DNA from: Dryomyza anilis
Lineage: Eukaryota > Arthropoda > Insecta > Diptera > Dryomyzidae
Assembly: GCA_951804985.1 (NCBI GenBank)
Contig: OX638130.1
Coordinates: 4,554,501 to 4,618,500 of the forward strand
DNA length: 64,000 bases
Direction: 5' to 3'
Shown here piece after piece: positions 35,314-47,602 of this stretch (positions are counted from its first letter, which is position 1; every line of letters begins with the position of its first letter). The translations under genes were made by a program, and so were the position numbers. The notes beneath the pieces are model-generated. The model was not told the DNA's origin. It searched no databases and saw nothing but the letters and a program-made list of their open reading frames with translations.

Positions 35314-35960
35314 TCTATCTATATATATAAAAGAACAAGTCCTGATTGACTGACTGACTGATCGATCAACGCCCAGACCAAACCCTTAGACCTAGGAACA
35401 TGAAATTTGGATAGGGTGTTCATCATCCGACGTAGGCGCGCACTATGGCGGGATTTTTTGAAATTCGCCCCCTAAGGTACAAAAATGGGTGTGGCAAGCT
35501 TGAATTGTTAAATGCAAATATCTGTGTACTGAAGATAGCCATAGTCATGAAATTTAGCCCAATGATGTATATTGTGGATGTTTATCATTTTTCCAAATGT
35601 GGGCGGGATTGGACCATGAGGCGTGACACCTCCCATATAACCAAAACTTTAAATTGCTATAACTCCTGACCTGCTAAGAGTAGAGTTATAAAAATCGAAT
35701 CAAATATTCATATTTAAAACTCCAATGGCCACGTTAAAATTGCTATAACTCCTGACCTACTATGAGCAAAGTTGTAAAAATCGGAACAAATGATCATATT
35801 AAACATTGTAATCTTCACGTAGAAAGTGACAAAGGGACAATGGGAGTGGAACGTGGGCGACGTAGGCACTAAAAAGAGCAAAGAGGTCGTAATTTAAAAA
35901 GATATAATTTTGCATTTACAAAAACTTATCACGGGCAACGCTGTGAACGGGTCCAGCTAG
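35314..35960 (+). mobile_element. Helitron-like non-autonomous element
   Basis: Begins TCTATCTATATATATAAAAG after an A and ends CCAGCTAG before a T, fitting the Helitron rule (5' TC, 3' CTRR, insertion between A and T). The tail CACGGGCAACGCTGTGAACG is a pattern common in insect elements of this type. Internal stretches repeat around CTATAACTCCTGACCT at about 35660 and 35742. No Rep/helicase is encoded. Confidence 0.6.
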
Positions 35961-36129
35961 TAAGTACATATAGAACTAAAAATCACCAAATACATTTTTA
36001 TAAAAATCTTAAATTTCGAGTTTGTTGGTTATTATTACAAAAAGTAATTAATGCATTTTTAAAATTGAAATAAAAATTTATAGATTCACATTTTGTTATC
36101 ATTTGGTACAAACACGGAGCTCATCGATC

Positions 36130-37065
36130 AGAAATTGACAAATATATAAAGGTTTTTGAATTTCAAATGGTATTTCTGAATAAAAATTGATATCTTTTGA
36201 ATTTCAAATATAATTTATGCATTACAATTGAGGTTTTTTGACTTTTAAAATGAAATTTCTGAACTACAATTGACGTCTTTTGAATTTCAAATGAAATTTC
36301 GGAATTACAATTGATGTCTTTTGAATTTCAAATAGAATTTTTGCATTACAATTGAGGTTTTTTGCATTTAAAATGGAATTTCTGAATTTCAATTGGTGTC
36401 TTTTGAATTTCAAATGGAATTTCTGAATTTCAAGTGATGTCTTTTGAATTGGAAAAGAAATTTCTGCATTACAATTCATGTCTTTTGAATTTCGAATGGA
36501 TTTGCTGAATTACAATTGATGTCTGGAATTTCACATGAAATTTCTGAATTTTTTGATTTTCAAATGGAATTTCTGCATTTTGATGTCTTTAGAATTTCGA
36601 ATGGAATTGCTGAATTGCAATTGATGTCTTTTGAATTTCGAATGAAATTTCGGAATTACAATTGATGTCTTTTGAATTTCAAATGGAATTTTTGCATTAC
36701 AATTTCTGTCTTTTGGTTTTCAAATGGAATTTCTGCATTACACTTGAGTTTTTTTGAATTTCAAAAGGAATTTCTAAATTTCAATTGGTGCCTTCTGAAT
36801 CTCAAACGGAATTTTTGATTTACAATTGATGTGTTTTGAATTTCAAATGCAATTTCTGATTTAAAATTGATGTCCTTTGATTTTCCAATGGAATTCCTGC
36901 ATTACAAAAAATGTCTTTTTAATTTCAAATGGAATCCCTGAATTAAAATTGATGTCTTTTGAATATTAAATGGAATATTTGCATTACAAATGATGTCTTT
37001 TGCATTTTAAATGGAATTTTTGAGTCATTGAATTATAAATGAAATTTATGAATTACAGCTAATAA
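36130..37065. repeat. 41-bp minisatellite in the Pp4 leader intron
   Basis: About twenty degenerate units containing TTTTGAATTTCAAATGGAAT then TTCTGAATTACAATTGATGTC. The array ends about 70 bp before the acceptor of the Pp4 coding exon. The - strand frame at 36264-36479 is an artefact. Confidence 0.88.
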
Positions 37066-37239
37066 ATTGTATTTGTAAATGGTGTAGAATATTCTATCAC
37101 ATAACATATAAACTAAAGTTTTCCTTTGAATTTCAGCAACCCGACGTTCATCCGGATACTATCAACGCAACGCCTCTTGTCTGTGACAAGTCATCAATTC
37201 CCGGCAACAACAAAGCTCCACCCTTAAGCACACATCGGC

Positions 37240-38550
37240 ATGACCGACTACAGCGACTTGGACCGTCAGATTGAGCAGCTGAAACGCTGTGAAATCATCA
37301 AGGAGAACGAGGTAAAAGCACTATGCGCCAAAGCGCGCGAAATTCTCGTCGAAGAGGGCAATGTGCAGCGCGTCGATTCGCCTGTGACCGTTTGCGGTGA
37401 TATACACGGTCAGTTCTATGACCTCAAAGAACTTTTCAAAGTGGGCGGCGATGTGCCGGAGAAAAATTATCTCTTCATGGGTGATTTTGTCGATCGTGGC
37501 TACTACAGCGTTGAGACTTTTCTGTTGTTGTTGGCGCTCAAAGTACGCTATCCAGATCGCATAACGCTGATACGTGGCAATCATGAATCTCGTCAGATTA
37601 CGCAGGTCTATGGCTTCTATGATGAGTGTCTGCGCAAATATGGTTCGACCGCGGTGTGGCGTTATTGCACCGAGATCTTTGATTATCTCAGTTTGTCGGC
37701 CATCATTGATGGCAAAATATTCTGCGTGCATGGCGGTCTCTCGCCGTCGATACAGTATTTGGATCAGATACGCACGATCGATCGCAAGCAGGAGGTGCCG
37801 CACGATGGACCTATGTGTGATTTGCTCTGGAGTGATCCCGAGGATCAGACCGGCTGGGGTGTATCGCCACGCGGCGCTGGTTATCTGTTTGGTTCCGATG
37901 TGGTGTCGCAGTTTAATCGCACCAACGATATTGATATGATTTGTCGGGCGCATCAGCTGGTCATGGAGGGTTTCAAGTGGCACTTTAACGAGACGGTGCT
38001 GACGGTGTGGTCGGCACCCAACTATTGCTATAGGTGGGTACTTTGATATATGTGTCTGTGGAGGCAATACTTATAAGAGAAGACAATTAATAATTTTGTT
38101 GTTTTTTATATGAAAAAAAGCGCCTCGAACATTTTGATCAAATAAGTAAACTATAATAGTATAAATTTCCCTTGAAAGTAGGGAATAGTGTGCAGATTTT
38201 TTAATGTTTACAAAGAAACATGTTTTCCATACGAATTAAAATCGTTTAAGTCAGAGCAAATGGATTGAATTCATTGAAAAACTAAATTTTGTACTTAGAA
38301 ATCAAATTAAAACTCGTTTTAGTTCAAGTGAATAGTTTTGAATTTTTTTTAGTAATCAAATTTAATTTGTCACAAATTACAGTAATAATTACAAATTTGT
38401 GATTTTTTCTCAATTTATAGATGCGGCAACGTCGCGGCAATTCTGGAGTTGAACGAGTACCTGCATCGAGATTTCGTCATTTTCGAGGCGGCGCCGCAGG
38501 AGAGTCGCGGCATTCCCTCCAAGAAACCACAAGCAGATTATTTTCTATAA
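37240..38550 (+). CDS. Pp4-19C: Serine/threonine protein phosphatase 4 catalytic subunit, two coding exons
   Basis: Catalytic subunit of PP4, a PP2A-like metallophosphatase that works with regulatory subunits R2/R3 in DNA-damage signalling, centrosome function and signalling pathways. Coding exons are 37240-38033 and 38421-38550, separated by a 387-bp phase-2 intron (AG|A gives Arg265); the product is 307 residues, the standard PP4C length. Metal-binding residues are all present: Asp54 and His56 (GDIHGQ), Asp82 (GDFVDRG), Asn114 (RGNHES), His164 (VHGG) and His238. The C-terminus ends QADYFL, whose last Leu is the carboxymethylation site in the PP2A/PP4 family. The start [20 protein letters not shown] matches PP4, not PP2A or PP6. 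A frame reading past the donor at 38034 to 38046 is an intron artefact. The codon-rich opposite strand frame is a shadow. Confidence 0.97.
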
Positions 38551-39829
38551 ATTGCAAATGGCAGCTGCTGCAAGTGAAGCTTAAAGCGCAGACAGTGTCG
38601 AAGCTGCACTTTGACTACGTAGCGCGGGTGGGAAAGGGGTCAGGGTCCAAATTGTGTTTGCATTGTTTAACAGATCGACTGCCGCCGCAGCAGCTTCAAT
38701 GTTCCTCAACTTCCAGCATTAAAAACATATTTTAATTTTCTTTTTTAATTTTTTAATAATTTTTAAAACATTTTTATTTTAATTTTGTTTAGTTTGTAAA
38801 ATAAGAATTGTTTGCACTTTGATACAGTTTTCAAGCATATTAATTATATTTGAAGCACAAGAGAGAAGAACAAATGAAAAAACAAAAATAAATGTTTAGA
38901 TTTTAAATATTTACACTAACAACAAAAACGGTTAACAAAACAGTAAAGTTATAAAACAAAAGTCTTACAAAAACAAAATTTCGTATAAAAACAAAAGTCC
39001 TATTAAAAATCAATAATTAATAAATAAAATAAGTCTTTGTAATATTAAAAAAGACTTGAATGAAAAAGTCTAAAAAGATTATTAAATTCTTTTGAACGTT
39101 TTTAAAAATGCAAAAGTCTTTAAAAATACAAAAAGTTTTTAAAAATACAAAAAGTCTTTAAAAAATATAAAAAAGTTGTTAAAAAATATAAAAAGTCATT
39201 GAAAACGCAAAAGTCTTTTATAAAAGAAGTCTTAAAAATACAAAAAAAGTCTTTTAAAAAGACCCAAGTCTTCTTAAAAAAAAACGAAATTCTTTAAAAG
39301 TTGCAAAAACTTAAAAATAACTATAAATCTTTTCACAAAAACCCCCACAAAATTTAATATTTAAGCAAATTTAATAATAATGTAACTGCCAATGTTATTA
39401 ATAAAAATAATTATCATGCAAAACTTTTCTAAAAAAAACGCCAAAAATATAAAAAAATCTCTTTATAAAGCAAATCCCTCATAAAACCCGTTTCATAATT
39501 TTTACACTACAGTACACACGCAGCAAGCAAATTTATGTATATTTAATAAAAACAAAATAAAATGATTTTTGTATTTAAGTAATAAGCGTAAATCAATTTA
39601 ATTTTAGCTGATTAATGAAAGTAACAACAATAACATAAACAAAACTTACTTATTAATTAGAAATAAAATTGATTATATATATAAAATAATAAAAAAACAC
39701 AAAAACCTACAGAAAATAGAATAAAAAAAAATACAAAACCAAAAAAAAAAAAAGTTTTTATTATATTTTATTATTATATATATTTAATTTATTATTTTTA
39801 GTATATTTTATTCGATAGTTAGCATTTCC
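38551..39829. repeat. Pp4 3' flank with AAAAATACAAAAAGTCTTTA repeats
   Basis: Poly(A) signals of the AATAAA type occur near 38888. From about 39050 to 39320 there are degenerate units around AAAATACAAAAAGTCTTT, then AT-rich DNA with A runs. No gene is seen; the frame at 38421-38735 reads exon 2 in the wrong frame. Confidence 0.5.
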
Positions 39830-41482
39830 CATTCGAATTCGTTAAGGAAAGTGAAATTTGGCAATGCTGTAAAATTTAGAAATTTCGTGCAATATTGCAA
39901 ATTTTCATTGGCGCATAATGATAGACATTTTAGTCAACACTAAAATTAAAATCGACTTTTTTTGACCAATTTCCTAGAGAATCAAATGTTAAAAAGCTGA
40001 TTTAAAATTTTAAGTCGACTTTAAATTGTAGGCGCCATTATTTTTATAATTTTTTTTGATATGTATTATTAAAAGTTTAGCTGTTATTACAACAAATACA
40101 TTTTTAAGATTTGTTAATTATGAAATTTGGCAACGTCGCGTTTTTGCACTTTGAGAAAATATGCTAACAAGTGTATTTTGCAGTTGACAGATTTCAAACA
40201 ATAAAAACATTATTTAGCATTTAAATATATTTAATAAAATTGCGATTTGGCAACGTCAAGAAAGACACAGCACAAAAGTCATTTGCACTTTTGGGCCATG
40301 TTGCAATATGTGTACACCACCGCTGTTGTCAAATTTCGTTGACTTTGCCAAATTTAAAACAAATACATTATTTAACCTTTTTTAATATTTGAAAATATCA
40401 TTAAAATTGGCAACGTCTCATAAATTTGACAACATCGTAGAGCAAAATTAATTTTTAACGTTGAAAAAAATATGGCAATTAGTCAAATGTCTTGTCAAAT
40501 GTCAATTACGTTGCCAAATTGAAGGTATTAAAAACATTGTTTAATTATTTAATATTTAATAAAATGTAGAAATTTGGCAACGTCTCTGAAATTTGTTAAA
40601 TATGAGCAAAGCTATACAAAATAATATAAAATAGAAGCCAGATGTTAAAAGGATAATATTTTGCAACATTGCATGAAATTTATCAATTTTTAGATCGTTT
40701 TCAAATTTTACTTGTCACAATTGTGACAAATTTTGAAATTTTTTATATTTTACAAATTTTTATGATAGTCATGCGAAATGTACAAGTCATTGATAAATTT
40801 TCCAAATAACTGCAATGTTGCCAATTTTCATTTGAAGGTCATTATACCAAATTTCATCATTGTTGTCAAATTTCAAGATGGTTGTATATTTTTGTGAATT
40901 TCTATTGAACTTATTTATATCGCCATTTATTTTTAATTCCATTTTCCAACAAACTACGTTGTGGCAACACAATTGCCATTAAAGTGCTTGTTACAAATCA
41001 TGCGAAATATACTTATTTGCCACACAATTTCCATCCAAAAAGCCCCGGGACCAGGCTTAGTTGCCACAGATTTGGATCTGTTAAAGTGTCGGTTCACCTA
41101 TTTGGAACTTGAACTTTAATTTGAACTGTGTTTGTATTTAAAATAATAATGATACTAAGCAGTGCCATGCTTGTCGTGTAATAACACAGATTTTATCGGG
41201 ACATAATCATCACGTTTAACCCTTAAAAGCCTGACTTTTTTATGTTATAGAACTCGCGATTCTGTACAAAGTTTGTTCTAAGAATTTGCTCATAGGAGTA
41301 ACTTACTATAACCAGATCAAAAATACCTCGTTGGTTCCTTGCGGAACCACTGGGCACCCGGACTTCAAAATTGAAAAAGTGCATTTTGTACTTAAGAATT
41401 TTTAAAGCAAAAGTTAAGAAATTTTACTATCAAAAATCGTGGAAAATGTAAAAAAAGTTTAAAAGTAGGAATATTTGTGGTT
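39830..41482. repeat. Degenerate repeats with TTTGGCAACGTC motif
   Basis: TTTGGCAACGTC-like words recur at about 39855, 40128, 40248, 40410 and 40572, roughly 130-160 bp apart. After about 40780 the inverted form GTTGCCAAATTT becomes the common one. Related words occur at 42030-43030, 48930-49010, 52640-52880 and 54610. This looks like an ancient dispersed or tandem repeat, strongly decayed. Confidence 0.55.
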
Positions 41483-41602
41483 TGTTTTGATGAATAATAA
41501 TAATAATAGTTTGGCGCTACAGTCCTGTATAGAACTTCGGCCGAGCTCTCTCACCATTTTGAGTTGTGCGTGTTATATTTGTACTCAAAGTGTTTTGATG
41601 AA
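41483..41602 (-). mobile_element. 5'-truncated SINE with 12-bp target duplication
   Basis: The body (41495-41590) is the 3' part of the SINE family in inverted orientation, with its (ATT)n tail at the left. TGTTTTGATGAA is found exactly at both sides (41483-41494 and 41591-41602). The tRNA head is missing, as expected from incomplete reverse transcription by a LINE machinery. Confidence 0.88.
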
Positions 41603-42320
41603 ACAGTTATTTTTTTATGGTTCCACTCCGGCCATTGTTTATGTCATATTCACACCATTAATTTCCAAGCACTTATTCTTTTCGAAAATCAGGAATTTTG
41701 TTGTTTGTAAACAACAAACATAAAAACATAGAATTTCACATATGCTCAATTTTGAACTCCCGGTGCCTGATTGTTCCGCAAAGAACCAACCAAAAAATCC
41801 ACTAAAATAAAAAATTGCATTTATTTCAAACACTCACATTAGCTTCTAGGTACTACAGCGATCATGACAATATATTTTTCAGCTTCGATTTCGACAAATT
41901 CACCACTATAATATTTTTTTGAAAGTACGCAATTTTACAAAAGTTAATTTTCTTGAGGTTGGTTGCCCTTACTTGACATACAGCCGGCAAATGAGGAGGT
42001 CTGCATATATTTATATTTAACATTTCTAAACCGTTGCCAAATTTCTACGACATTGTTGTTTTCTGTTTCAATTTTAACATCTGTTCAATCGTTCTCAATT
42101 TAGTAAAACGTTGTTGTTAATTTTCTTCAACGTTGCCAATTTTCTTCAACTTTGCTAAATTCCTTCAATGTTGTACATTTTTTGTAAACGTTGCCAAATT
42201 TCTCTCACGTTATTTGCAAAATTATTCGTCGTTGACAATTTTGTAGAGTTCCTAATCGTTTTCAATTTTTTAAAACGATCCCAATTCTTTGAAACATTTC
42301 ATCAGGTATTTAAAATTTAC
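41603..42320. repeat. Region with GTTGCCAAATTT-type repeats
   Basis: Continuation of the degenerate motif field, now as CGTTGCCAATTTTCTTCAAC at 42130 and similar. Short frames at 41475-41833 have no motif. Confidence 0.45.
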
Positions 42321-42646
42321 TAATATATAGTAGCCGCGGTAGCTCAGTGGTTAGTGCGTTGGACTGTGAGCCGAAAGGTCTTCGGTTCAAGCCTGGACTG
42401 GGGCTAACAACATCTTTTCATAAAAACATTTTTCTATACCGCGCTACCTCTCGTCAGTAAATGGCAAACCTACGAGAGTAAAACTATTGCCTATGAAAAG
42501 CTCTTACCCGCCGTTCGGATTCGGCAATAAACTGTAGGTCCCACCACTCTGAGTACAAATATAACACGCACAGCTCAAAATGGTGAGAGAGCTCGGCCGA
42601 AGTTCTATACAGGACTGTAGCGCCAAACTATTATTATTAATATATA
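42321..42646 (+). mobile_element. Full-length tRNA-derived SINE with target duplication
   Basis: The head GCCGCGGTAGCTCAGTGGTT at 42333 carries a Pol III A box and GGTTCAAGCC at about 42383 a B box. The body runs to CGCCAAACTATTATTATTAA. TAATATATA flanks it at 42321-42329 and 42638-42646. The tRNA-like head has mismatched stems and no proper 3' acceptor half, so it is a SINE, not a tRNA gene. Members at 25902-26211, 41483-41602 and 6083-6265 show the family is dispersed. Confidence 0.9.
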
Positions 42647-43208
42647 ATGGTTCAACATTGCAAAATTAAATCGTTATTGTACAATTTGTTTATTTTAATT
42701 AATTATTTATTAAGTTTTCTAAACGTTACCAAATTTTCTTCAATATTTTGTTCTCAGTTTTTTTAAACGTTGCCAATTTACTTCAACATTGCTTAATTTC
42801 AACAATGTACTAAATATGTATCAGCCTTGCTGAATTTCTCTATCGTTGTGGATTATTTTATTTTCTACTTTTTTTATTTATAGTTGCCAAAATTCTTTCT
42901 CATTGAAAAATTCTATACGTCGTTGCCAAATGTTCTGCATTTCCCAAATCATTCACATGTTTTTTTAATGTTGCTAGATTTATCTTAATTCATTTTCTCC
43001 AACGTTGCCAATTTTCTTCAACGCTGTTTTTCATAATAATGATGTAATCATCCATTTATGTTTTAATTAAATTAATAAAAAGATATTTTTGGCATATACA
43101 AGTTGCAGTATCGGCGTAACAGTTTCTTGTTTAGAGTTTAATAAATTCTATCGCATATGGTTAAACTACAAGTTTAATGCGGTAAATATTTTATTGCTTT
43201 ATTATTCA
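42647..43208. repeat. Duplicated flank (left part) of the OBP-A segment
   Basis: From about 43040 to 43208 this aligns with 52925-53100: shared words include TTTTGGCATATA, AACAGTTTCT, GTTTAATAA and GTTAAACTACA. The match breaks at the LINE and resumes at 47744, so this was once continuous with the OBP-A promoter. Confidence 0.75.
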
Positions 43209-43419
43209 CTACCCACGTGGTAGTTACCTTGACGTGGTGTGGGGGCTTAAGTTACAATGACTCAATAAGGCTAAGCTGACGGAAACTTTTTTTTTTATTA
43301 AAGTTTCTGGTAGGGTCACCCTTGTCAGACAGGCTTGTGATGAGTAATGAACTAAATACTACCATAGTCTTTTTTATTGGTGGGGTGGCAGACTCTAAAG
43401 AAACCCCTATACCACCGCG

Positions 43420-44802
43420 ATGGGTCAACATAAAGATTTAACTACTCCAGGTGGTACCCACAATAGTGGCAATCCACCCGCTTCGGCGGCTGAGGCAAGT
43501 ATTCTGGAGGCCTCAATCCACGCAACCAACCCTGGTACGATGAACCTCTCTGCTCCTGTAGCAGGGGGTTCATCGTGCCCCTCCATCTCCCAAATTTATG
43601 AGACAGCTAGGAATCTAGAGGAGGATAACGACAACGCAGCGGTTCCCATACAAGTAGAGGAAAGTGTCGGTTCGGCTATGCCTACGACTAATCCTCCACT
43701 GTATGGCTGCTCGACAGTGTTGTTTCCTCTCAAGGTTCTTTTCTGTCACGTATTTGGAAACATGGGTCGATCGAAGGAAAGTGGTGTCTTACCAGCATCT
43801 AATCCTAGAGAGACCGACGCCCAACTGGAAGCTAAACTTCCATTGGAGACCGGACCCGGATCTCTGAATACAGAGGTCAGGTTGTCCGATGCCTAGGTGA
43901 GTAGGAGAAGGAAGAATAAAGCGAAAGATCGCAAAGAGGCTGAAAAGGCTAAAGGCGACGCTGGAGCTTTCTCTTCCCCAGCTACCACAGCAAAACGCGA
44001 TAGATCGGTGGAGGTTACTCCGACTGAAGCCGGACCATCCGCTGCTGCTGTTGTGGCTGCCAATGCACCTGAGAAGCGCAATGGCAAGAAGTTAAAAACC
44101 TTCACTGCTACTGCGAAATCCCGTAACTCCCAGAACTCGACAGTTTCCAGTGATATTGCTTCAACAAGCAAGAGCACTGGTGCTTCATGTTCCGGATCGG
44201 CTGCGGATGAACTGCCTTCAACATCCACTGGCAGAGGTAGGCTAGCAGTATCATATCGTGATGCTGCTCGCAAAGCTCTTCCGGTTGCGATTATTGGCAA
44301 ATTGGGGAAGGAGCAAAAGATGAATGATGCAGAAGTAAAACACTGCACCGATCATCTTTGGCGGCTAGTCAGCACCGGCGGTGTCAGTGCAAACGCAAAA
44401 GGCTATGAGACGAGTGATGGCATCATGAAGGTGCTATGCTCGTCTCAAGCCAATTTCGATTGGATTGCCACAGCCGTTGCTAAAATCCCCTCCTTGGGCA
44501 AATCGCGCTTCGCTGTTTTCAGCGGAGACGAACCCAAACGCAGGCGAGCAATATGCTGGATACCTGGTCCTATCAGGAAAATAGCGGAAGTGTTTGCCTG
44601 CCTACGTGCTCAGAACCAGGGAATCGAAACGAACGGATGGAAAATCTATAGCCATAAACCAGAGCGAGGTCCGGAGGACAAGGAGGGCTCAACCCTGGTT
44701 GTTGGCTTAGACCAGAAGTCGTTAGATGTCATGCTATCTAAGTACGACAACCATCTAAACTTATTCTTTGGACGGATCAAATTCCGAATCAATTCCAAGT
44801 GA
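43420..44802 (+). pseudogene. LINE ORF1, one in-frame stop
   Basis: ORF1 of the retrotransposon, an RNA-binding/chaperone-type protein in this class. The reading frame is continuous from 43420 to 44802 except for one TAG at 43894-43896; both halves are in the same frame. The N-terminal half is Ser/Thr/Pro-rich and low in order. The middle has a Lys/Arg-rich stretch (SRRRKNKAKDRKEAEKAKG). The C-terminal domain (GWKIYSHKPE to FFGRIKFRI) resembles the DUF4780-like domain of insect LINE ORF1 proteins; that is from memory and untested. No CCHC zinc knuckle is visible. Confidence 0.75.
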
Positions 44803-44839
44803 ATAGGCATATGATGAGAAACGAGTTAATTATCCTGTC

Positions 44840-47602
44840 ATGATATTTACTCAGATAAATCTGCAACATTCTAAAGCTGCTACCGCTTTACTAGGTAAGC
44901 GGCTCTCCATGTTGCATACATTACCTCACATCACAGCTATTCAAGAACCATGGGTGTATAACAAACGCATCTGTGGTCTTAGTGAACTACGTGGTGAAAC
45001 CATACTATACGATGAGCAAGCCGCAAGGCCTAGAAGCTGTCTTATAGTATCGAAACACTTTGCTGTCACCAAGTTAACCCAATTCTGTGGGCAAGACCTG
45101 GTGGCAGCAAAAGTGAGCTATGAAAGCGATAGTGGATGGAAACATCTGATTGTCGCCTCAGGCTACTTCCCCTATGACTCACTACTGCCTCCTCCGCCAA
45201 AGGCAATTGTTGAGCTCATAGAGTACTGTGATCTTAAGGAGACCGGCCTTATTCTTTGCTGTGACGCTAATGCTCAACACACTGTGTGGGCAGCAGTAAA
45301 TGCAACGCGCGAGGTACCTTGACTTCATCATGACCTCCAATCTGAACATTCACAACACTGGTAATAAACCCACTTTTGTGACTGCTAGAAGACAGTAAGT
45401 GATTGACCTATCTTTGTCTAACTGTAGACTGAGAGAGTCAATCTTAAACTGGAAGGTTCTTAAAGAAGATTCTTTATCGGACCACAGGTATATCGAGTTT
45501 CATACTGACCGAGAGGTGCTGCCCTCTATGACGGTCAGAAACCCTAGAAAAACGAACTGGGCACGCTTCAGACATGAACTTGAGAATTCCCTCAATATTC
45601 CTGTCAGAATTCGTACCAAAGAAAGTATTGAGACGTCCGTTCAAGTTATGAACGATGTCATAAATTCTAGTTTTGTACGAACATGTCCGGTACGAAAAAC
45701 GTTATCTAGACCTCCCGTTCCTTGGTGGAACGCTTGTCTTGAAACCTTGCGCAAGGATTCCAGAAAGCCCTAAGGAGCAACTTAGACTCTGACTGGTTTC
45801 TTTATCGAGCTAAGCAGAAAGAGTATAAGAAACGAATTCGTAAATCGAAAAGTGTTTCCTATAAAGACTTCTGCAGTAGCATCGAATCCTGCAGTGAGAC
45901 TAGCAGATTGGTCAAGTTTCTTAAAAGAGACCGAACTGCTCGACTGGACTCACTGCGCAGACCTGATGGCTCGTATACTGAGTCTAAGACAGGGTCACTC
46001 AGTGTCCTAGTTGAGACTCACTTTCCGGGAAATCAAATCCACATAGGGCCACTTTGTAATCCCAGCACTGGGGACTGCAATAACAACTCTAATGTGACAA
46101 AACATGACTGGCAGGTTGCCAGATTGGTTGTATACGATGAAGCTATCCAATACGCAGTGGCCTCTTTTGATGGCTTCAAGTCACCTGGACCGGATGGCAT
46201 CTACCCAGTCATGCTACAGGAAGGTATAACCCAATTGCTACCATGCCTAAAGAAGATCTTTAGAGCAAGTCTCGCATGGGCATACATTCCGACATCCTGG
46301 CGTTTAGTTAAAGTAGCCTTCATTCCTAAAGTTGGAAGAGAAGACTATTCCATAGCCAAGAGCTTCAGACCCATTAGTATGATGTCCTTCATACTAAAGT
46401 GTCTAGAAAGACTAGTTGAGCTGCACATCAGAAAAACATCGCTGTCAAGGTACCCACTATCATCAAGACAACATGCCTACCAACGTGGAAAATCCTGTGA
46501 AACAGCATTGCAACATCTGGTTGGCCGGATCGAGCATGCTTTTCAGAGGAAGATGTACGTGATGGGCATATTTGTTGACATCGAGGGTGCTTTTGATAAT
46601 GCGACTTTTGATGGAATGTGTGACGCAGCTAGAAGGCATGGAATAGATGAAACATTGGTCAAATGGCTAAGGTCAATGCTAATGTTTAGGACCATCAATC
46701 CGGAGGCGGAGTGCGGTCAGTATATTATGGCAGGGGTGAATAGAGGTTGTCCTCAAGGAGGCGTTCTCTTCCCCCTGCTCTGGTGTATGCTGGTTGACTC
46801 TCTAGTCAACGATCTCGATGGACCAGGTGTCTATTCCCAGGCCTATGCAGATGATGTTTCCATTCTTGCCACAGGCTTTTCCCTCAATGAGGTCTGTGTT
46901 AAAACACAAAACTCGTTGAACCGAATTGACAGCTGGTGTACTGCAAACGGACTTTCCGTCAACCCTCACAAAACAGGGATTGTTCTCTTCACTAGGAAAA
47001 GAATAATGACAGGATTATCTCTACCAGTACTTAAGGGTGTCACTATTCCTCTGTCTAACGAAGTAAAATATCTGGGCTTAACTCTAGATAGTAAACTACT
47101 TTGGACAAAACATGTTGAAAATAAAATTTCGCGAGCATTGAATGCCTTCTGGCAATGCAGAGGAATTTTTGGGAAAACATGGGGACTATCGCCGAGCAAA
47201 ACCTTATGGATTTACACGGCAATGATAAGACCGATGATATCATATGCATCGGTAGTCTGGTGGAACAAGCTGTCGCGAAAATGCGTGACAACTAGTCTTG
47301 CCAAGATTCAGAGAACCGTGTGTCTGGGTGTTACGGGTGCCTTTCCCACTACACCTGGTCCAGCACTGAATGCAATCTTAAACCTACCACCACTTGACAT
47401 CTTCATCAGAGGCGAAGCCATGAAAGGCTGCTGGAGACTAAAACGAGGTGGTTTCTGGTTTAATGTTCCCTGGAATATCTCTGACATTGCACTTGACACT
47501 CCATTAGACACCTGTCTACTGGAGATGCCCTCTGATGCAATGATAACAGAAATATTACCAAGACGAAATTTTGAGGTCTGCCAACCTGACATTCAAGACT
47601 GA
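44840..47602 (+). pseudogene. LINE ORF2 (endonuclease-reverse transcriptase), frameshifted
   Basis: The endonuclease domain begins MIFTQINLQHSKAAT and shows IQEPW, CCDANAQHTVW and SDHRYIEF, the catalytic landmarks of APE-type endonucleases. The frame breaks near 45305-45317, has a TAA at 45396-45398 and shifts again near 45770; from about 45773 it is open to 47602. The RT domain has FKSPGPDGIYP, FRPISMMSF, DIEGAFDN, GCPQGGVL and the catalytic YADD at 46843-46854. GVLFPLLW replaces the usual GVLSPLLW. After the RT and a short tail the frame stops without an RNase H domain, and the 3' UTR follows within about 110 bp. Confidence 0.88.

Larger units (their letters stand above)
33161..37136 (+). 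other. Probable 5'-leader intron of Pp4-19C
   Basis: About 4 kb. It starts with GTGAGTTTG and ends with TTTCAG. The first half (33.4-35.1 kb) is moderately complex with recurring AGAATCGACAAAG/AATTCTTTGACA-like words and no gene. The second half contains a Helitron-like element and a 41-bp minisatellite. Confidence 0.5.

Noticed and set aside
37321..38067. 248-codon frame opposite Pp4-19C
   Set aside because: It is a shadow of the codon bias of a highly conserved coding exon.
42333..42405. Possible functional tRNA gene
   Set aside because: It has A and B boxes but mismatched stems, no discriminator end, and continues into a SINE body with a tail and target duplication.
43893..44348. 151-codon frame on the - strand of the LINE
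   Set aside because: Antisense to the ORF1 coding frame; composition is a reflection of that ORF.
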